This document shows positions 45,984 to 55,314 of a stretch of 64,000 nucleotides of DNA, piece by piece. A program made the position numbers and the translations under genes. Source of the DNA: Aeromonas sobria. Lineage in GTDB: Bacteria; Pseudomonadota; Gammaproteobacteria; Enterobacterales; Aeromonadaceae. The stretch covers positions 426,257-490,256 of the forward strand of contig NZ_CDBW01000006.1 of NCBI RefSeq assembly GCF_000820145.1, in the 5' to 3' direction. Below the pieces are notes generated by a model, which saw nothing but the letters and a program-made list of their open reading frames with translations, was not told the DNA's origin and did not search any database. Within the stretch, counting starts at the first letter, position 1; every line of letters begins with the position of its first letter.

Positions 45984-46826
45984 TCAATTGAGCAGGGCGG
46001 CCTGATAGCCTGCGCACTTGCCCATCACGTATCCCATCTCCAGCTTGTTGATATCGCGGGTAAAACGGGAAACGGGGAAGTAGTCGGCCGGGGCGATCAC
46101 CTCGATCTGGCAGTCCTCCGGCGGATTGGCGATAAAATCGAGCGCCTCGTTGTAGCTGCGATCCCGCTGCTCCAGCGCCTGTGCCAGCGCGGGGCGGGTC
46201 TTGAGCAGGGTGCGGATCATCCAGGGGAAGGGCATCGGCTTGAGCCGGTAGCCAAGGGGCTCGGAGAGGATCACCGTCAGGTGACGGGCACCGCGACGGT
46301 AGGCCTCGATCACCGGGATGGAGTCGGCCACCCCGCCATCTGTCATCGGTACCCCGTGTACCTCCGGGTATTCGTGGGAGGCGAGGGGAATGGCGCAGCT
46401 GGCCGGCAGCACCTCGTTCATGTTCTCCGGCTTGACCCGGATGTACTCCGCCTTGCCGGTCAGGGTATTGGTCACCACCGCATAGAAGGGGATGCCGGTC
46501 TCCCGGTAGGCGTGAATGTCGAGGGGATACTTGCGGCAGCTGGTGTTCCACAGCCAGTGGATATCCACCAGATTGCCCCCCTTGGCAAAACGCAGGGGAT
46601 CCATAAACTGCTGGCTGCAAGCCAGTTTGGTCAGGATCTCGTGGCTGCGGCCATGTTGGCTGGCGAGATAAGCCAGCAAGTTGGTGGCCCCCGCCGAGAC
46701 ACCGATAGCGAAGTCAAAGGGGCGATAGTCATGCTCGATAAACGCATCCAGCACGCCGCTGGCAAATATGCCGCGCATGGCGCCGCCTTCTACAACCAAT
46801 GCGCTGGGGGATGCGTTTTTGTTCAT
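45984..46826 (-). CDS. Patatin-like phospholipase family protein (YjjU-like)
   Basis: The protein has 280 residues. The patatin serine motif GVSAG (FAIGVSAGATNLLAYLAS, about residues 40-57), the oxyanion-hole glycine-rich EGGAMRGIFASGVLDA near the start and the DGG motif of the catalytic aspartate (MTDGGVADSIPV) are all present. The Ser-Asp dyad is therefore complete and lipid acyl hydrolase activity is expected. The ATG at 46826 is chosen because GAGGTG lies about eight bases before it; a GTG three codons earlier is less likely. Confidence 0.87.
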   Translation of the reverse strand: MNKNASPSALVVEGGAMRGIFASGVLDAFIEHDYRPFDFAIGVSAGATNLLAYLASQHGRSHEILTKLACSQQFMDPLRFAKGGNLVDIHWLWNTSCRKYPLDIHAYRETGIPFYAVVTNTLTGKAEYIRVKPENMNEVLPASCAIPLASHEYPEVHGVPMTDGGVADSIPVIEAYRRGARHLTVILSEPLGYRLKPMPFPWMIRTLLKTRPALAQALEQRDRSYNEALDFIANPPEDCQIEVIAPADYFPVSRFTRDINKLEMGYVMGKCAGYQAALLN

Positions 46827-47091
46827 GACAGGCACCTCATTGATAAGTCAGAGAGAAAAAGTGGGAAAGAGAACGTTCGGGCTGTCAGGCCGACCATTCT
46901 GACAACCAACCGGGGTTGGCCATCGCAATGAGGTCATTCTAGGAAGGGGATGGTGTTTAGAATATCTGTTAATAATGAATCAAGTGTTTTGTATTTCTAA
47001 ACGACAGTGATAAACCCGTTGTGATCAAAGGGATTGTGTAGGAGTCTCAACAACTCTGTGATGGCTGGATATTGGCAAGGATGAGTGTGTC

Positions 47092-48108
47092 ATGACGTTA
47101 TTGGTTCCCCCGCTGCTCCAACGTGGCGATACCATTGGTTTTTTCTCCCCCTCCAGTGCGGCGACCGTCTGGGCCCCCAACCGTTTTGCCCGCGCAAAGG
47201 CCTTTCTCGAAGGGCAGGGCTTCCGGCTCAAGGCGGGCAGCCTCACCGGCCAGCAGGATCACTGGCGCTCTGGCTCCATTGCCGCACGGGCCGAAGAGCT
47301 CAACGCCCTTATTCGCGACCCGCAAGTGCGCTGCATCATGTCGGTGATTGGCGGCAGCAACTCCAACTCCCTGCTGCCCTATCTCGATTTTGAGGCGCTA
47401 CGGCGCGATCCCAAGATCATCGTCGGCTACTCCGACGTGACGGCGCTGCTGCTCGGCATCTATGCCCAAACCGGCCTGGTTACCTTCTATGGCCCGGCGC
47501 TGGTGGCCTCGTTCGGTGAATTGCCGCCGCTGGTAGACGAGACCCTGGCCAGCTTTTTACAGATTGCATTGGCCGATGAAGTTGGCGTCCCTTGCGCTCT
47601 GCCCACCCCCGCGCAATGGAGCGATGAGCGACTGGATTGGGAGAACCAGACCCGGGCCAAGCAGTGCAAGCCCAATCGGTTGATCTCGGTGGGCTCTGGC
47701 CGGGTTGAGGGACGGCTGATTGGCGGCAACCTCAACACTATTGCGGGGATCTGGGGCTCCCCCTATATGCCGACCATCGAGCACGGCGACATTCTGCTGC
47801 TGGAGGACAGCCTCTTATCTGCCGAGACGGTGGAGCGCTCCTTCGCACATCTCAAGCTGTGCGGGGTGTTTGATCGGATCGGCGGCCTTATCCTCGGCAA
47901 GCACGAGCTGTTTAATGATCGGGGCAGCGGCAAGCGCCCTCTCGATATCCTGCTGGAGGTGGTGGGGGAGCCGGATTTCCCCATTCTGGCGGAGTTTGAT
48001 TGCGCCCATACCCACCCCATGCTGACGTTGCCGCTGGGTATCGAGGTGGCGCTCGATCTCGATAGTCAGCAGCTCACGCTACTGCAGCCCTGGTGGCAAG
48101 GCGGGTGA
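47092..48108 (+). CDS. S66-family serine peptidase, MccF-like
   Basis: The protein has 338 residues. The sequence follows the microcin C7 self-immunity peptidase MccF and not only the generic LD-carboxypeptidase: IGGSNSNSLLPYLDF, VGYSDVTALLLGIYAQTG (nucleophile Ser), IGGNLNTIAGIWGSPYMP, ILLLEDS (catalytic Glu) and FDCAHTHPM (catalytic His). MccF cleaves the amide of processed microcin C and related aminoacyl-sulfamoyl nucleotides. A role in detoxification or in murein-peptide recycling is possible. An AAGGATGAG box precedes the ATG. No microcin biosynthesis genes are nearby. Confidence 0.87.
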   Translation: MTLLVPPLLQRGDTIGFFSPSSAATVWAPNRFARAKAFLEGQGFRLKAGSLTGQQDHWRSGSIAARAEELNALIRDPQVRCIMSVIGGSNSNSLLPYLDFEALRRDPKIIVGYSDVTALLLGIYAQTGLVTFYGPALVASFGELPPLVDETLASFLQIALADEVGVPCALPTPAQWSDERLDWENQTRAKQCKPNRLISVGSGRVEGRLIGGNLNTIAGIWGSPYMPTIEHGDILLLEDSLLSAETVERSFAHLKLCGVFDRIGGLILGKHELFNDRGSGKRPLDILLEVVGEPDFPILAEFDCAHTHPMLTLPLGIEVALDLDSQQLTLLQPWWQGG

Positions 48109-48157
48109 GCGCGCAACTGATGTGAACAAACATGGATGTCAAAAAATGGATGTCAAA

Positions 48158-48186
48158 AAACAAGGCCGCTGATGCGGCCTTGTTGT
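48158..48186. terminator. Bidirectional terminator between the S66 peptidase and LtaS-like genes
   Basis: AACAAGGCCGC-TGAT-GCGGCCTTGTT lies between convergent genes, preceded by an A-run and followed by TGTTGG. Confidence 0.85.
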
Positions 48187-48198
48187 TGGCGAAAGGGA

Positions 48199-50454
48199 TC
48201 AGGGCAGGGCATCGGGCCGGAAGCTGGCACGGATCTGCGGCACCAGGCTTGAAGGGTCGAATCCCTTCTCTTCCCCCAGCACCGGATGGAGCAGGGGCTT
48301 CTCTTCGATGGGGGTGATATCCCCCGCCAGCAGTTGGCGGGTGGCCTGACCCATCTGGTAGAGCTGGCGCACCGGGGCAAACTGGGTCGCCAGATTGAGG
48401 GGATCATCGGCGCGGGCAAAGGCCATCATGGGGATCTGGTAGGTTGCATCCCGCGCCGGTTTGTCACCGTGAATGCCCTTGCTGGCGGACATCAAAAACG
48501 GCTGGTGATCGCCAAAGGCCACCACCAGATAGCGCTTGCCTGACTGGTCGAGGGTCTTGAGCAACCGCTCCAGCGAGGCCATGGCATCCACCACCCCGGT
48601 GTAGTAGGTGTTGAGTAACTGAGTGTCGCTCTCGCTCTGGTTCGGGCAGGCGCCGCTGCGCTCCTGCCCCTGATAGCGGGGACCATCGAAGGGGCCGTGG
48701 CCCTGCATGGTGACCGCGTAGGCAAACAGCGGCTTGTCATCTTTATCGCTGCGCTTGAGCATGTGGTCGATCAGCGCATCGTCGGAGATATAGAGCCCCT
48801 TGTGCTCGAGGGTAGTGAAGCGGGTATCGAACCAGCGCTCCTCGTAGCCGAGCGCCGGGATCGCCTTGGCGCGGCCCCAGAACTTCTCCACATAGGGGTG
48901 GGCGAACAGGGTCTGGTAGCCGCTCTGTCTGGCGCTCTGGGCCAGCCCCGGCACCTGCTCCGAGAGGTAGTAGTAGGGCACTACCCCTTGCTTGAGTAAG
49001 CCCACCGGCAGGCCGGTGTTCATCTCGAACTCCGCCAGCACCGTCATGCCGCCGGTGGTGGGGGAGTGGATGGTCTTGTGCCACTGCTGCACGCTGGCGG
49101 GCAGGGAGAGGGTGGGGGCAGGGGCGCAGATCCGCCCCTGCCAGTCGAGCCATAGCGACTCATATTGCAGCACGATCACCAGATCCCAGCGCGCCGCTAT
49201 GCCTTGGGGCGGATGGCTCAGCTGTGGGGTCAGCTCGTTGATCTGCAAGGGGTAGCGAAATACGCTGCCGCTTTGCAGCATCTCGTCCACCAGATTGAAC
49301 AGATAGAGGCCGGGGCCGGAGCGGATGATGTCCCTGTGGTAGTTGACCGCGCGATCCACGTAGCGAATGTTGGCCCCCAGCAGCTTGTTGCCGGTCTGGG
49401 TGGCAAAGACGCACAGCGCAAAGAAGGCGACGGTGGCGGCGGCGGTGCGCAACACCCAGCGTGACAGGGCAAAGCGCCAGCAGAGAAACAGTGCCAGCAA
49501 AACGGTGAAGATGGGCAGGATGGGATGTTGATCGAGCAGGATCCGCAGCAGCGCCAGCAGGTTGCCAAAATCATCCCCCCCGAGCGGCACGCCGTAGATG
49601 GCGATCTTCATAAAGTTGGCGAGCAGCCCTATGCCCGAAAGAGCGGTAAAGACCAGCCCCATATAGAGGTTGAACCCGGCCAGCGCGCAGAGGCTCCAGC
49701 CCAGCACCATGCTGCCCCAGGCGAGGTAGTAGTGCTCCGGTCGAAAGCCTGACCAGAGCAAAAATTCCCCCAGCTTGAACACCACGAAGCCGTGCAGCAG
49801 CACGAAGGTGAGGTTGCCCAAAAGCAGGCTGCCGATGATCCGCCAGCGCAGGCTGCGGCGCAGCTTTGGTAGCACAGTTTTGAGTACGGCGGCGCTCAGG
49901 GCCAGCACCAGCGTCAGGCTCACCACCAGATAGGTGAGGTTGAAGCCCTGCTCCGGCAGGGTTTGCAGGATCTGGCTGAAATCGCCGCTCTCGGGGCGAT
50001 CTTTGAGCAGCAGGCCGATGCGCAGTTGATAGCGGCTATCCAGCGCATCGTCCGGGGCGCGCAGGGTGCTGTTGAGATCCAGGGTGCAGCGGTTGTTACG
50101 GCAAACCTGACGTTTATCGACCCCCTGACTGAGCTCGTCTATCCGCTCCCCTTTGTCGTTGAGCAGCTCTACCCGCACCTTGTCCCCCGCTTGCAGCGGC
50201 ACCCGCAACTGCCACTGGCTGCGCACCACCAGATAGAGGCCGCGGCTGTCGCTTTTATAGAGCAGGGCGTGGCGGCTGAGAGTGGCCAGCGGATTGTCGG
50301 CAGGCCCCAACACCAGCGGTTGGGCACGGCCCAGCCAGCTGCCGGGATTGACCAGCGGCAACAGCAGGGTCAGCAGCAGCAATCCGCCTAGCAGAGCGAG
50401 TACCACAGAGGGCAGACTCAGGACGGGTTGGCGGCCTGAGGAGGGACGATTCAT
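48199..50454 (-). CDS. LTA-synthase-like membrane phosphotransferase (sulfatase superfamily)
   Basis: The protein has 751 residues. An N-terminal membrane helix is followed by a periplasmic beta-rich insert (about residues 40-160), a set of four to six membrane helices (about residues 170-365) and a large periplasmic catalytic domain of the alkaline-phosphatase/LtaS type. The candidate nucleophile Thr lies in SPTTGGMTVLAEFEMNTGLP, with metal ligands in MQGHGPF and VAFGDHQPF. The family transfers glycerol-phosphate or phosphoethanolamine-type groups to glycans. In a Gram-negative the acceptor is probably a periplasmic or surface glycan. The insert after helix 1 is unusual. Confidence 0.8.
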   Translation of the reverse strand: MNRPSSGRQPVLSLPSVVLALLGGLLLLTLLLPLVNPGSWLGRAQPLVLGPADNPLATLSRHALLYKSDSRGLYLVVRSQWQLRVPLQAGDKVRVELLNDKGERIDELSQGVDKRQVCRNNRCTLDLNSTLRAPDDALDSRYQLRIGLLLKDRPESGDFSQILQTLPEQGFNLTYLVVSLTLVLALSAAVLKTVLPKLRRSLRWRIIGSLLLGNLTFVLLHGFVVFKLGEFLLWSGFRPEHYYLAWGSMVLGWSLCALAGFNLYMGLVFTALSGIGLLANFMKIAIYGVPLGGDDFGNLLALLRILLDQHPILPIFTVLLALFLCWRFALSRWVLRTAAATVAFFALCVFATQTGNKLLGANIRYVDRAVNYHRDIIRSGPGLYLFNLVDEMLQSGSVFRYPLQINELTPQLSHPPQGIAARWDLVIVLQYESLWLDWQGRICAPAPTLSLPASVQQWHKTIHSPTTGGMTVLAEFEMNTGLPVGLLKQGVVPYYYLSEQVPGLAQSARQSGYQTLFAHPYVEKFWGRAKAIPALGYEERWFDTRFTTLEHKGLYISDDALIDHMLKRSDKDDKPLFAYAVTMQGHGPFDGPRYQGQERSGACPNQSESDTQLLNTYYTGVVDAMASLERLLKTLDQSGKRYLVVAFGDHQPFLMSASKGIHGDKPARDATYQIPMMAFARADDPLNLATQFAPVRQLYQMGQATRQLLAGDITPIEEKPLLHPVLGEEKGFDPSSLVPQIRASFRPDALP

Positions 50455-50709
50455 ATAAGCTCATCCTTTGAGCGAGTGGGGGAGAGATCGTTCATCCGTA
50501 TAGGGTTTGACCCGATGGTGCGGGCCTTGTTCCAGCTTGTCAATTTAATGACCGTTTAATGAATATTTGGTTACTGTTCAACCCTGCAAATTGTGATCCC
50601 GATCGAGGGGTTGCACGGAATATGTGATGAAAGCGTCATCATGGGGTTTTGCCGCTGGCCTGGGAGGGGAGCGCTGTTTAGTCTCTCAATAGCGACAGGA
50701 GGTATATGT

Positions 50710-51795
50710 ATGAATCCTAAGGTGATGGCGCGTCAGGCCAGATTGCTGCGCATGCTGGAGAGCAAGGAAGAGATCCGGATCGGACGCGAGCGCGACTGCC
50801 CGCTGCCGCTGGCTCAGCTGGTCAGACTGAAGGATACCCATCCGACCGTGATCAAGGTCTATCGCCACGGTCTCACCGCCGAGGTGTTTCACCTCAAGGT
50901 GGAGGGGCATCACTGGTGTCTCAAGCGGCGGCGTCAGGCTTCGCTGGTGGCCAACCTCGATGGCAAAACTGCCTTTCTGACCGAGCTGGAGCGGCGGCGC
51001 GAAATCGAGGCGCTGCGCGAGCTGCACCCCACCATCCTCTCCCATGTGGTCTGTACCAGCTTTGGCTCTGCCCGCGCCGGGGTGCTGGTCTCACCCTGGC
51101 TGCGGGGCGTGCCGGTCCATCAGCTCAACGAGCGCAATCTGGCCCAGATGCTGGAGGTGCAGGGGGAGCTGGCGCGCTGGGGCTGGTTTGACTGGGACCC
51201 GAGCCCGGGCAACCTGCTCGACGACGGCGAACAGATCAGTGTGTTCGATTTTGGCTACATGTGGACCTTCGATCCTCGCTTTGAATACAACTCCAACGGT
51301 CTGGTTGATCCGCAGTTTCATGTGCCGGAGCGGCTGGAGACCCGCACTCTGTCAGGGCTCTGGCTCGATGAGGCCGATCCCTTGCCGCAGTTTCGCTACT
51401 GGCGCGAGCTTTGTCTTCAGTGGGTCAAGCGCGAGATCCATCACCTTACCCGCGAAGGGGCCAGTGCGCCGGTGCTGGCCAGACTGCATACCTTGCAAGG
51501 AGAGTGGAGTGCCGCGCTGGCGAGCGACGAGGCGCTGGTTGCCAACTGGTGGCGGGACATGTATCGCAGTCACCGGCTCGATGTGGCAGACGATCTGAGC
51601 GGCAAGAGCTGTGGCCCGCTGACCCTGCGCCGTCTCGACTGGCTGTTGCAGGCGGTGACGGATCACTATCTGCTGCTGGTGGATAATCTATCCCCTCAGG
51701 AGACGGAGCTGGGCCAGACCGGACTGCGCGCCCGCTTGCAGCAGCTGCGCCGCGAAGCCGTGGCCTGCCAGCTGCCTGCCACGTCTCTCGCTTGA
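50710..51795 (+). CDS. Protein-kinase-fold phosphotransferase-like protein
   Basis: The protein has 361 residues. It has a kinase-like small lobe (VIKVYRHGLTAEVFHLKVEGHHWCLKRRRQ, a lysine in a VAIK-like position, cut here to landmarks near residues 39-68), then WGWFDWDPSPGNLL resembling the catalytic HxDxxxxN loop with Asp-Trp-Asp in place of His-Gly-Asp, and ISVFDFGYMW resembling the DFG metal site. It may be an atypical small-molecule or LPS kinase. The AGGAGG box before the ATG at 50710 is strong. It is divergent from the LtaS-like membrane gene, separated by about 255 bases, which suggests a shared envelope context. Confidence 0.7.
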   Translation: MNPKVMARQARLLRMLESKEEIRIGRERDCPLPLAQLVRLKDTHPTVIKVYRHGLTAEVFHLKVEGHHWCLKRRRQASLVANLDGKTAFLTELERRREIEALRELHPTILSHVVCTSFGSARAGVLVSPWLRGVPVHQLNERNLAQMLEVQGELARWGWFDWDPSPGNLLDDGEQISVFDFGYMWTFDPRFEYNSNGLVDPQFHVPERLETRTLSGLWLDEADPLPQFRYWRELCLQWVKREIHHLTREGASAPVLARLHTLQGEWSAALASDEALVANWWRDMYRSHRLDVADDLSGKSCGPLTLRRLDWLLQAVTDHYLLLVDNLSPQETELGQTGLRARLQQLRREAVACQLPATSLA

Positions 51796-51858
51796 GTTAC
51801 ACGGTTTAATACAGGGTTCAATAACGGATCTGGCTAAAAACCGGGTCTGCCAATAAAC

Positions 51859-51897
51859 AGGGCGCCTTTTGCTGGTTTAGCAAAAGGCGCCCTGTTG
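51859..51897. terminator. Bidirectional terminator between the kinase-like gene and lysC
   Basis: AGGGCGCCTTTTGCT and AGCAAAAGGCGCCCT form a perfect 15-bp stem with a 5-base loop between convergent genes. Confidence 0.9.
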
Positions 51898-51940
51898 TAT
51901 GCCGCTCTGCGACCCTTATCTGATCAGCTTGCTCAAGTGG

Positions 51941-53293
51941 TTAGTCCAGCAACTCCTGATGGAGGCGGTTGACGATATTGCCCGCCTCGCCCTCTTTGAC
52001 GAGGAAGCAGAGGTTATGGGCGCTGGCGCCGTAGCAGATCATTCGGATGTTGTGCTCGCGCAGGGCGTCAAAGACCTGACTGCCCACCCCGTTCACTTCG
52101 CTCATCCGGTTGCCAATCAGCGCCACCAGTGCCAGACCGGTTTCCACCTCCACCTTGCAGAGTTGCCCCAGCTCGGCTAGTACCTTGTCGCTCAGGATCG
52201 GCTCGCCGTTGCTCTGGCTGCCGGTGTGATCCAGCGTCAGTGACACGCTCACTTCCGAGGTGGTGATGAGATCCACCGAGATGCGGTGACGGGCCAGAAT
52301 GCCGAACACTTCGGCCAGAAAGCCGTAGGCGTGGAACATGTTGAGGCTGTGCAGGGTTACCAGCACCTGTTGGCGGCGCAGGGCAACGGCGCGAAACAGC
52401 GGACTTGAATCTGTGCTGGCGCGGATCCAGGTGCCACCGGCTGCGGGATCCTTGGCGGAGCCGACAAACACCGGAATATTCTGGCGCACCGCCGGTTGCA
52501 GGGTGGCGGGGTGCAGCACCTTGGCGCCGAAGGTGGCCATCTCGGCCGCCTCGACAAAGCTGATTTCGGGAATGGGGCGGGCACGGGCGACCAGGCGCGG
52601 ATCCGTGGTGTAGATGCCAGGCACATCGGTCCAGATCTCGATACTGGCGGCATTGAGCGCTTCGGCGAGCAGGGCCGCGCTGTAGTCAGAGCCGCCGCGA
52701 CCGAGCGTGGTAGTGCGACCATCGCCATCGGCGCCGATAAAGCCCTGGGTGATGATCAGGCTGTCGCCAAGCTGCGGGCCCAGTGTCTGCTGGCAGAGGG
52801 TACGGGTGGTGGCCAGATCGACGGTGGCCTTGCCAAAGCGGCTGTCGGTGCGCATCAGCTGGCGCACATCCTGCCAGTGGGCCTTGACGCCGCGCTGGCG
52901 CAGCAGCTCGGTAAAGAGGCGGGTAGACATCAGCTCGCCGCAGGCGATGAGGCGATCCGCCAGCTCTGCATCGGTATGTTGATGCGCTTGTTGGGCCATC
53001 AGGCGGATCTCGTCGAGCTGGCCATGAATGAGGGCGCTCACATCGCCGGGGTTGCCGAGATCCGCCAGAATGGCCTGCTGGATCCCTGCCAGTTTGGCCA
53101 GCTGCTCGTCGCGGCCCGCTTCGTCCAGCTCCCCTTGTGCCAGGGCGACCAGCAGGTTGGTGACACCGGCACTGGCGCTCAGTACCACCACCTGGGTAGC
53201 GGGATTGGCCAGTACGATATCGGCGCAGTGATTCATGGCCGCGGCGTTGGCGACACTGGTTCCGCCAAACTTGGCGACATTGATCGGGCTCAT
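51941..53293 (-). CDS. lysC: Lysine-sensitive aspartokinase III
   Basis: The protein has 450 residues, the length of E. coli LysC. The kinase domain shows NVAKFGGTSVAN at the N-terminus, GFIGADGDGRTTTLGRGGSDYSA (quoted in part) near residue 200 and WTDVPGIYTTDPR. Two C-terminal ACT domains (SLNMFHAYGFLAEVFGILARHRI and ALIGNRMSEVNGVGSQVFDALRE) form the lysine-binding regulatory unit. It phosphorylates aspartate, the entry to lysine, threonine and methionine synthesis. Enzyme feedback by lysine is backed by RNA control through the upstream riboswitch. AGGAG precedes the ATG at 53293. Confidence 0.95.
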   Translation of the reverse strand: MSPINVAKFGGTSVANAAAMNHCADIVLANPATQVVVLSASAGVTNLLVALAQGELDEAGRDEQLAKLAGIQQAILADLGNPGDVSALIHGQLDEIRLMAQQAHQHTDAELADRLIACGELMSTRLFTELLRQRGVKAHWQDVRQLMRTDSRFGKATVDLATTRTLCQQTLGPQLGDSLIITQGFIGADGDGRTTTLGRGGSDYSAALLAEALNAASIEIWTDVPGIYTTDPRLVARARPIPEISFVEAAEMATFGAKVLHPATLQPAVRQNIPVFVGSAKDPAAGGTWIRASTDSSPLFRAVALRRQQVLVTLHSLNMFHAYGFLAEVFGILARHRISVDLITTSEVSVSLTLDHTGSQSNGEPILSDKVLAELGQLCKVEVETGLALVALIGNRMSEVNGVGSQVFDALREHNIRMICYGASAHNLCFLVKEGEAGNIVNRLHQELLD

Positions 53294-53386
53294 TGCTTAC
53301 TCCTGTCTTATTTTAAGATTCCGGTTCCATCGGGCAAAAAAGAGAGGAGGAGGCTGAAAATGGCAGGAATGAACGAAGCTATCCCG

Positions 53387-53604
53387 GCCAGAAGCACTCC
53401 ACCTGCAGAGCCCATCCCGTACCGCCCCTGACAGGGCGCGGTGTGGGATGATCACTACCGATGACAACCCGGGGGATTCAGCCCCCGCAGCCGACGTTGA
53501 GGTCACCAGTCTCCTCACTCGTCTCGGCGCTGCTCCCCCTGACCCAAGTTCACCGGACGCTGGCGTCCTCCCTTGAGCTGCCTGGGCAGCGCTCCTCTTC
53601 TGGC
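53387..53604 (-). ncRNA. Lysine riboswitch (L-box) upstream of lysC
   Basis: On the minus strand P1 pairs GCCAGAAG (53604-53597) with CTTCTGGC (53394-53387), as in the E. coli lysC leader. The conserved blocks follow in order: AGAGGAGCGCTGCC, the GGGGGAGCAGCGCCGAG region, GGGGGCTGAATCCCCC, GGGTTGTCA and GGTGGAGTGCTTCTGG. The long P4-type arm explains the 218-base size. The CU-rich CCTCCTCCTCTC between the aptamer and the start could hide the AGGAG ribosome site, suggesting translational control, as known for E. coli lysC. Confidence 0.93.
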
Positions 53605-53630
53605 TCCACCATGGCGGTGGAGTGCATTTA

Positions 53631-53660
53631 GAAATACCCTGCGTTGGATTGCACTGTCAA
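53631..53660 (-). promoter_or_regulatory. Promoter of the lysC riboswitch transcript
   Basis: On the minus strand a perfect -35 TTGACA (53660-53655) is followed after 18 bases by TATTTC (53636-53631). The predicted start lies just before the aptamer and its upstream CTCCACC/GGTGGAG hairpin. Confidence 0.55.
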
Positions 53661-53714
53661 TCGAGTTTGTGAAAAAGTTCAAATTGTCAGCTAACTCAAC
53701 ACAGAATCAACGGC

Positions 53715-55043
53715 TTAGACAATGGTCTTTGACAAAACCTTGGAGCGGCGCTGCCAGTTGTAGAGACGCTGGCGCGCCACCGGCAGATCTTCCACTTCCA
53801 GCGGATCGAAGCCCCGCTCCCGGAACCAGTGAATGGAGCGGGTGGTGAGCACGAACAGGCGACGAATGCCGAGCCGCTTGGCCCGCTCGGCCACCTTGGC
53901 CACCAGCTGATCCCCCCGGTTGGAGTTGCGATAGTCGGGGTGGATGGCAACGCAGGCCATCTCTGCCATCGCCTCTTCCATAAAGCAGTAGAGCGCCGCG
54001 CAGCCGATGATCAGGCCATCGCGATCTATGATGGTGAACTTGTCGATCTCCATCTCCAGCTGCTCGCGGGAGCGGCGCACCAGAATGCCTTCTTCTTCCA
54101 GCGGGCGGATCAGATCCAGAATGCCGCCGATATCCTCGATGGTGGCGGCGCGGGCCTGCTCGGCACTTTCCCGCACGATCTGGGTGCCGAGGCCGTCGCG
54201 GCTGAACAGCTCCTGCAGCATGGCGCCGTCATCCTGATAACTCACCAGATGGGAGCGGGGCACCCCGCCGCGGCAGGAGGCAATGGCCGCGCGCAGGTAG
54301 CGGGCGGTGCCGGACATCTCTTCCCCCGCCTGCTCCAGCTCCACCAGCAGCTCTTCGGCCTGCTCGGGGAAGAGCTCGGAGATGGCTTCGCCGCGTCTGT
54401 CCATTACCCCCTGGGTGCTGCTGAAGCAGATGAGCTTGTCCGCTTTGAGATCCACCGCCACCCGGCGGGCCACCTCTTCCGAGCTGAGGTTGAAGCTCTC
54501 GCCGGTGACCGAGCAGCCGATGGGGGAGATCAGCACCAGGCTCTTCTGATCGAGCTGGCGGGTGATCCCCTCCACGTCGATGCGGCGCACCCGGCCGCTG
54601 TGGCAAAAGTCGATGCCATCATCCACCCCCAGCGGCTGGGCGGTGACGAAGTTGCCACTCACCACGCTGATCCGCGCCCCCTGCATCGGGGTGTTGGCCA
54701 GCCCCATGGAGAGCTGGGCTGTGATGTCGTATTGCAGGCCGCCACACACCTGCTTGATGATGGCGAAGCTATCACCATCGGTAACGCGAGTGCGTCTGTG
54801 GTATTGGGCCTCGATGCCCGCATGGGCCAGCGCCTCGTCATTTTGCGGCCGTGAACCAAACACCAGTACCAGACGTATGCCCAGTGTCTGCAGCAGGGCG
54901 ATATCGCTGACGATATTGGCAAAATTGGGGTGGCTGATGGCTTCTCCCCCCATCATCAGCACAAACGTGGCACCCCGATGCACATTGACATAGGGGGTGG
55001 ATTGCCGAAAGGCATTGACCAGACTGGGTTCGCGTTCACGCAC
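53715..55043 (-). CDS. argA: N-acetylglutamate synthase
   Basis: The protein has 442 residues, as in E. coli. An N-terminal amino-acid-kinase-fold domain binds arginine ([25 protein letters not shown]-like [19 protein letters not shown]), and a C-terminal GNAT domain acetylates glutamate ([35 protein letters not shown]). This is the first and arginine-inhibited step of arginine synthesis. The start is GTG at 55043. Two ARG boxes lie directly upstream, so ArgR repression is predicted. Confidence 0.95.
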   Translation of the reverse strand: MREREPSLVNAFRQSTPYVNVHRGATFVLMMGGEAISHPNFANIVSDIALLQTLGIRLVLVFGSRPQNDEALAHAGIEAQYHRRTRVTDGDSFAIIKQVCGGLQYDITAQLSMGLANTPMQGARISVVSGNFVTAQPLGVDDGIDFCHSGRVRRIDVEGITRQLDQKSLVLISPIGCSVTGESFNLSSEEVARRVAVDLKADKLICFSSTQGVMDRRGEAISELFPEQAEELLVELEQAGEEMSGTARYLRAAIASCRGGVPRSHLVSYQDDGAMLQELFSRDGLGTQIVRESAEQARAATIEDIGGILDLIRPLEEEGILVRRSREQLEMEIDKFTIIDRDGLIIGCAALYCFMEEAMAEMACVAIHPDYRNSNRGDQLVAKVAERAKRLGIRRLFVLTTRSIHWFRERGFDPLEVEDLPVARQRLYNWQRRSKVLSKTIV

Positions 55044-55083
55044 TTGATATTTCTTCCATAAAAAAACAGCGATTGGCTCAATA

Positions 55084-55122
55084 TATGAAAATTAATTCAC
55101 AAATCAAGACTAAATATTGATT
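55084..55122. promoter_or_regulatory. Tandem ARG boxes (ArgR operator) of argA
   Basis: TATGAAAATTAATTCACA (55084-55101) contains TGAA-N6-TTCA. A second box, CAAGACTAAATATTGATT (55105-55122), matches the 18-bp consensus at about 13 positions. The two are exactly 3 bp apart, the spacing needed for one ArgR hexamer. Confidence 0.8.
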
Positions 55123-55314
55123 TTGGCTGTTTCTGGTCTACTTGGGGCGGCCGAGCCGTGCGGATCGGGAAAAGGGGGTAGGGAGGTGCAGATGGCACTA
55201 TGGGGCGCGCGGGGAGGGGGCCCGCCGGTTGATCCGGCGCGATAAACTGCTATCTTCGATGCTCCTTTTCGTCAGCTGTGTGATTTCACAGGGTTTTATA
55301 CAAGGACAGGATTC

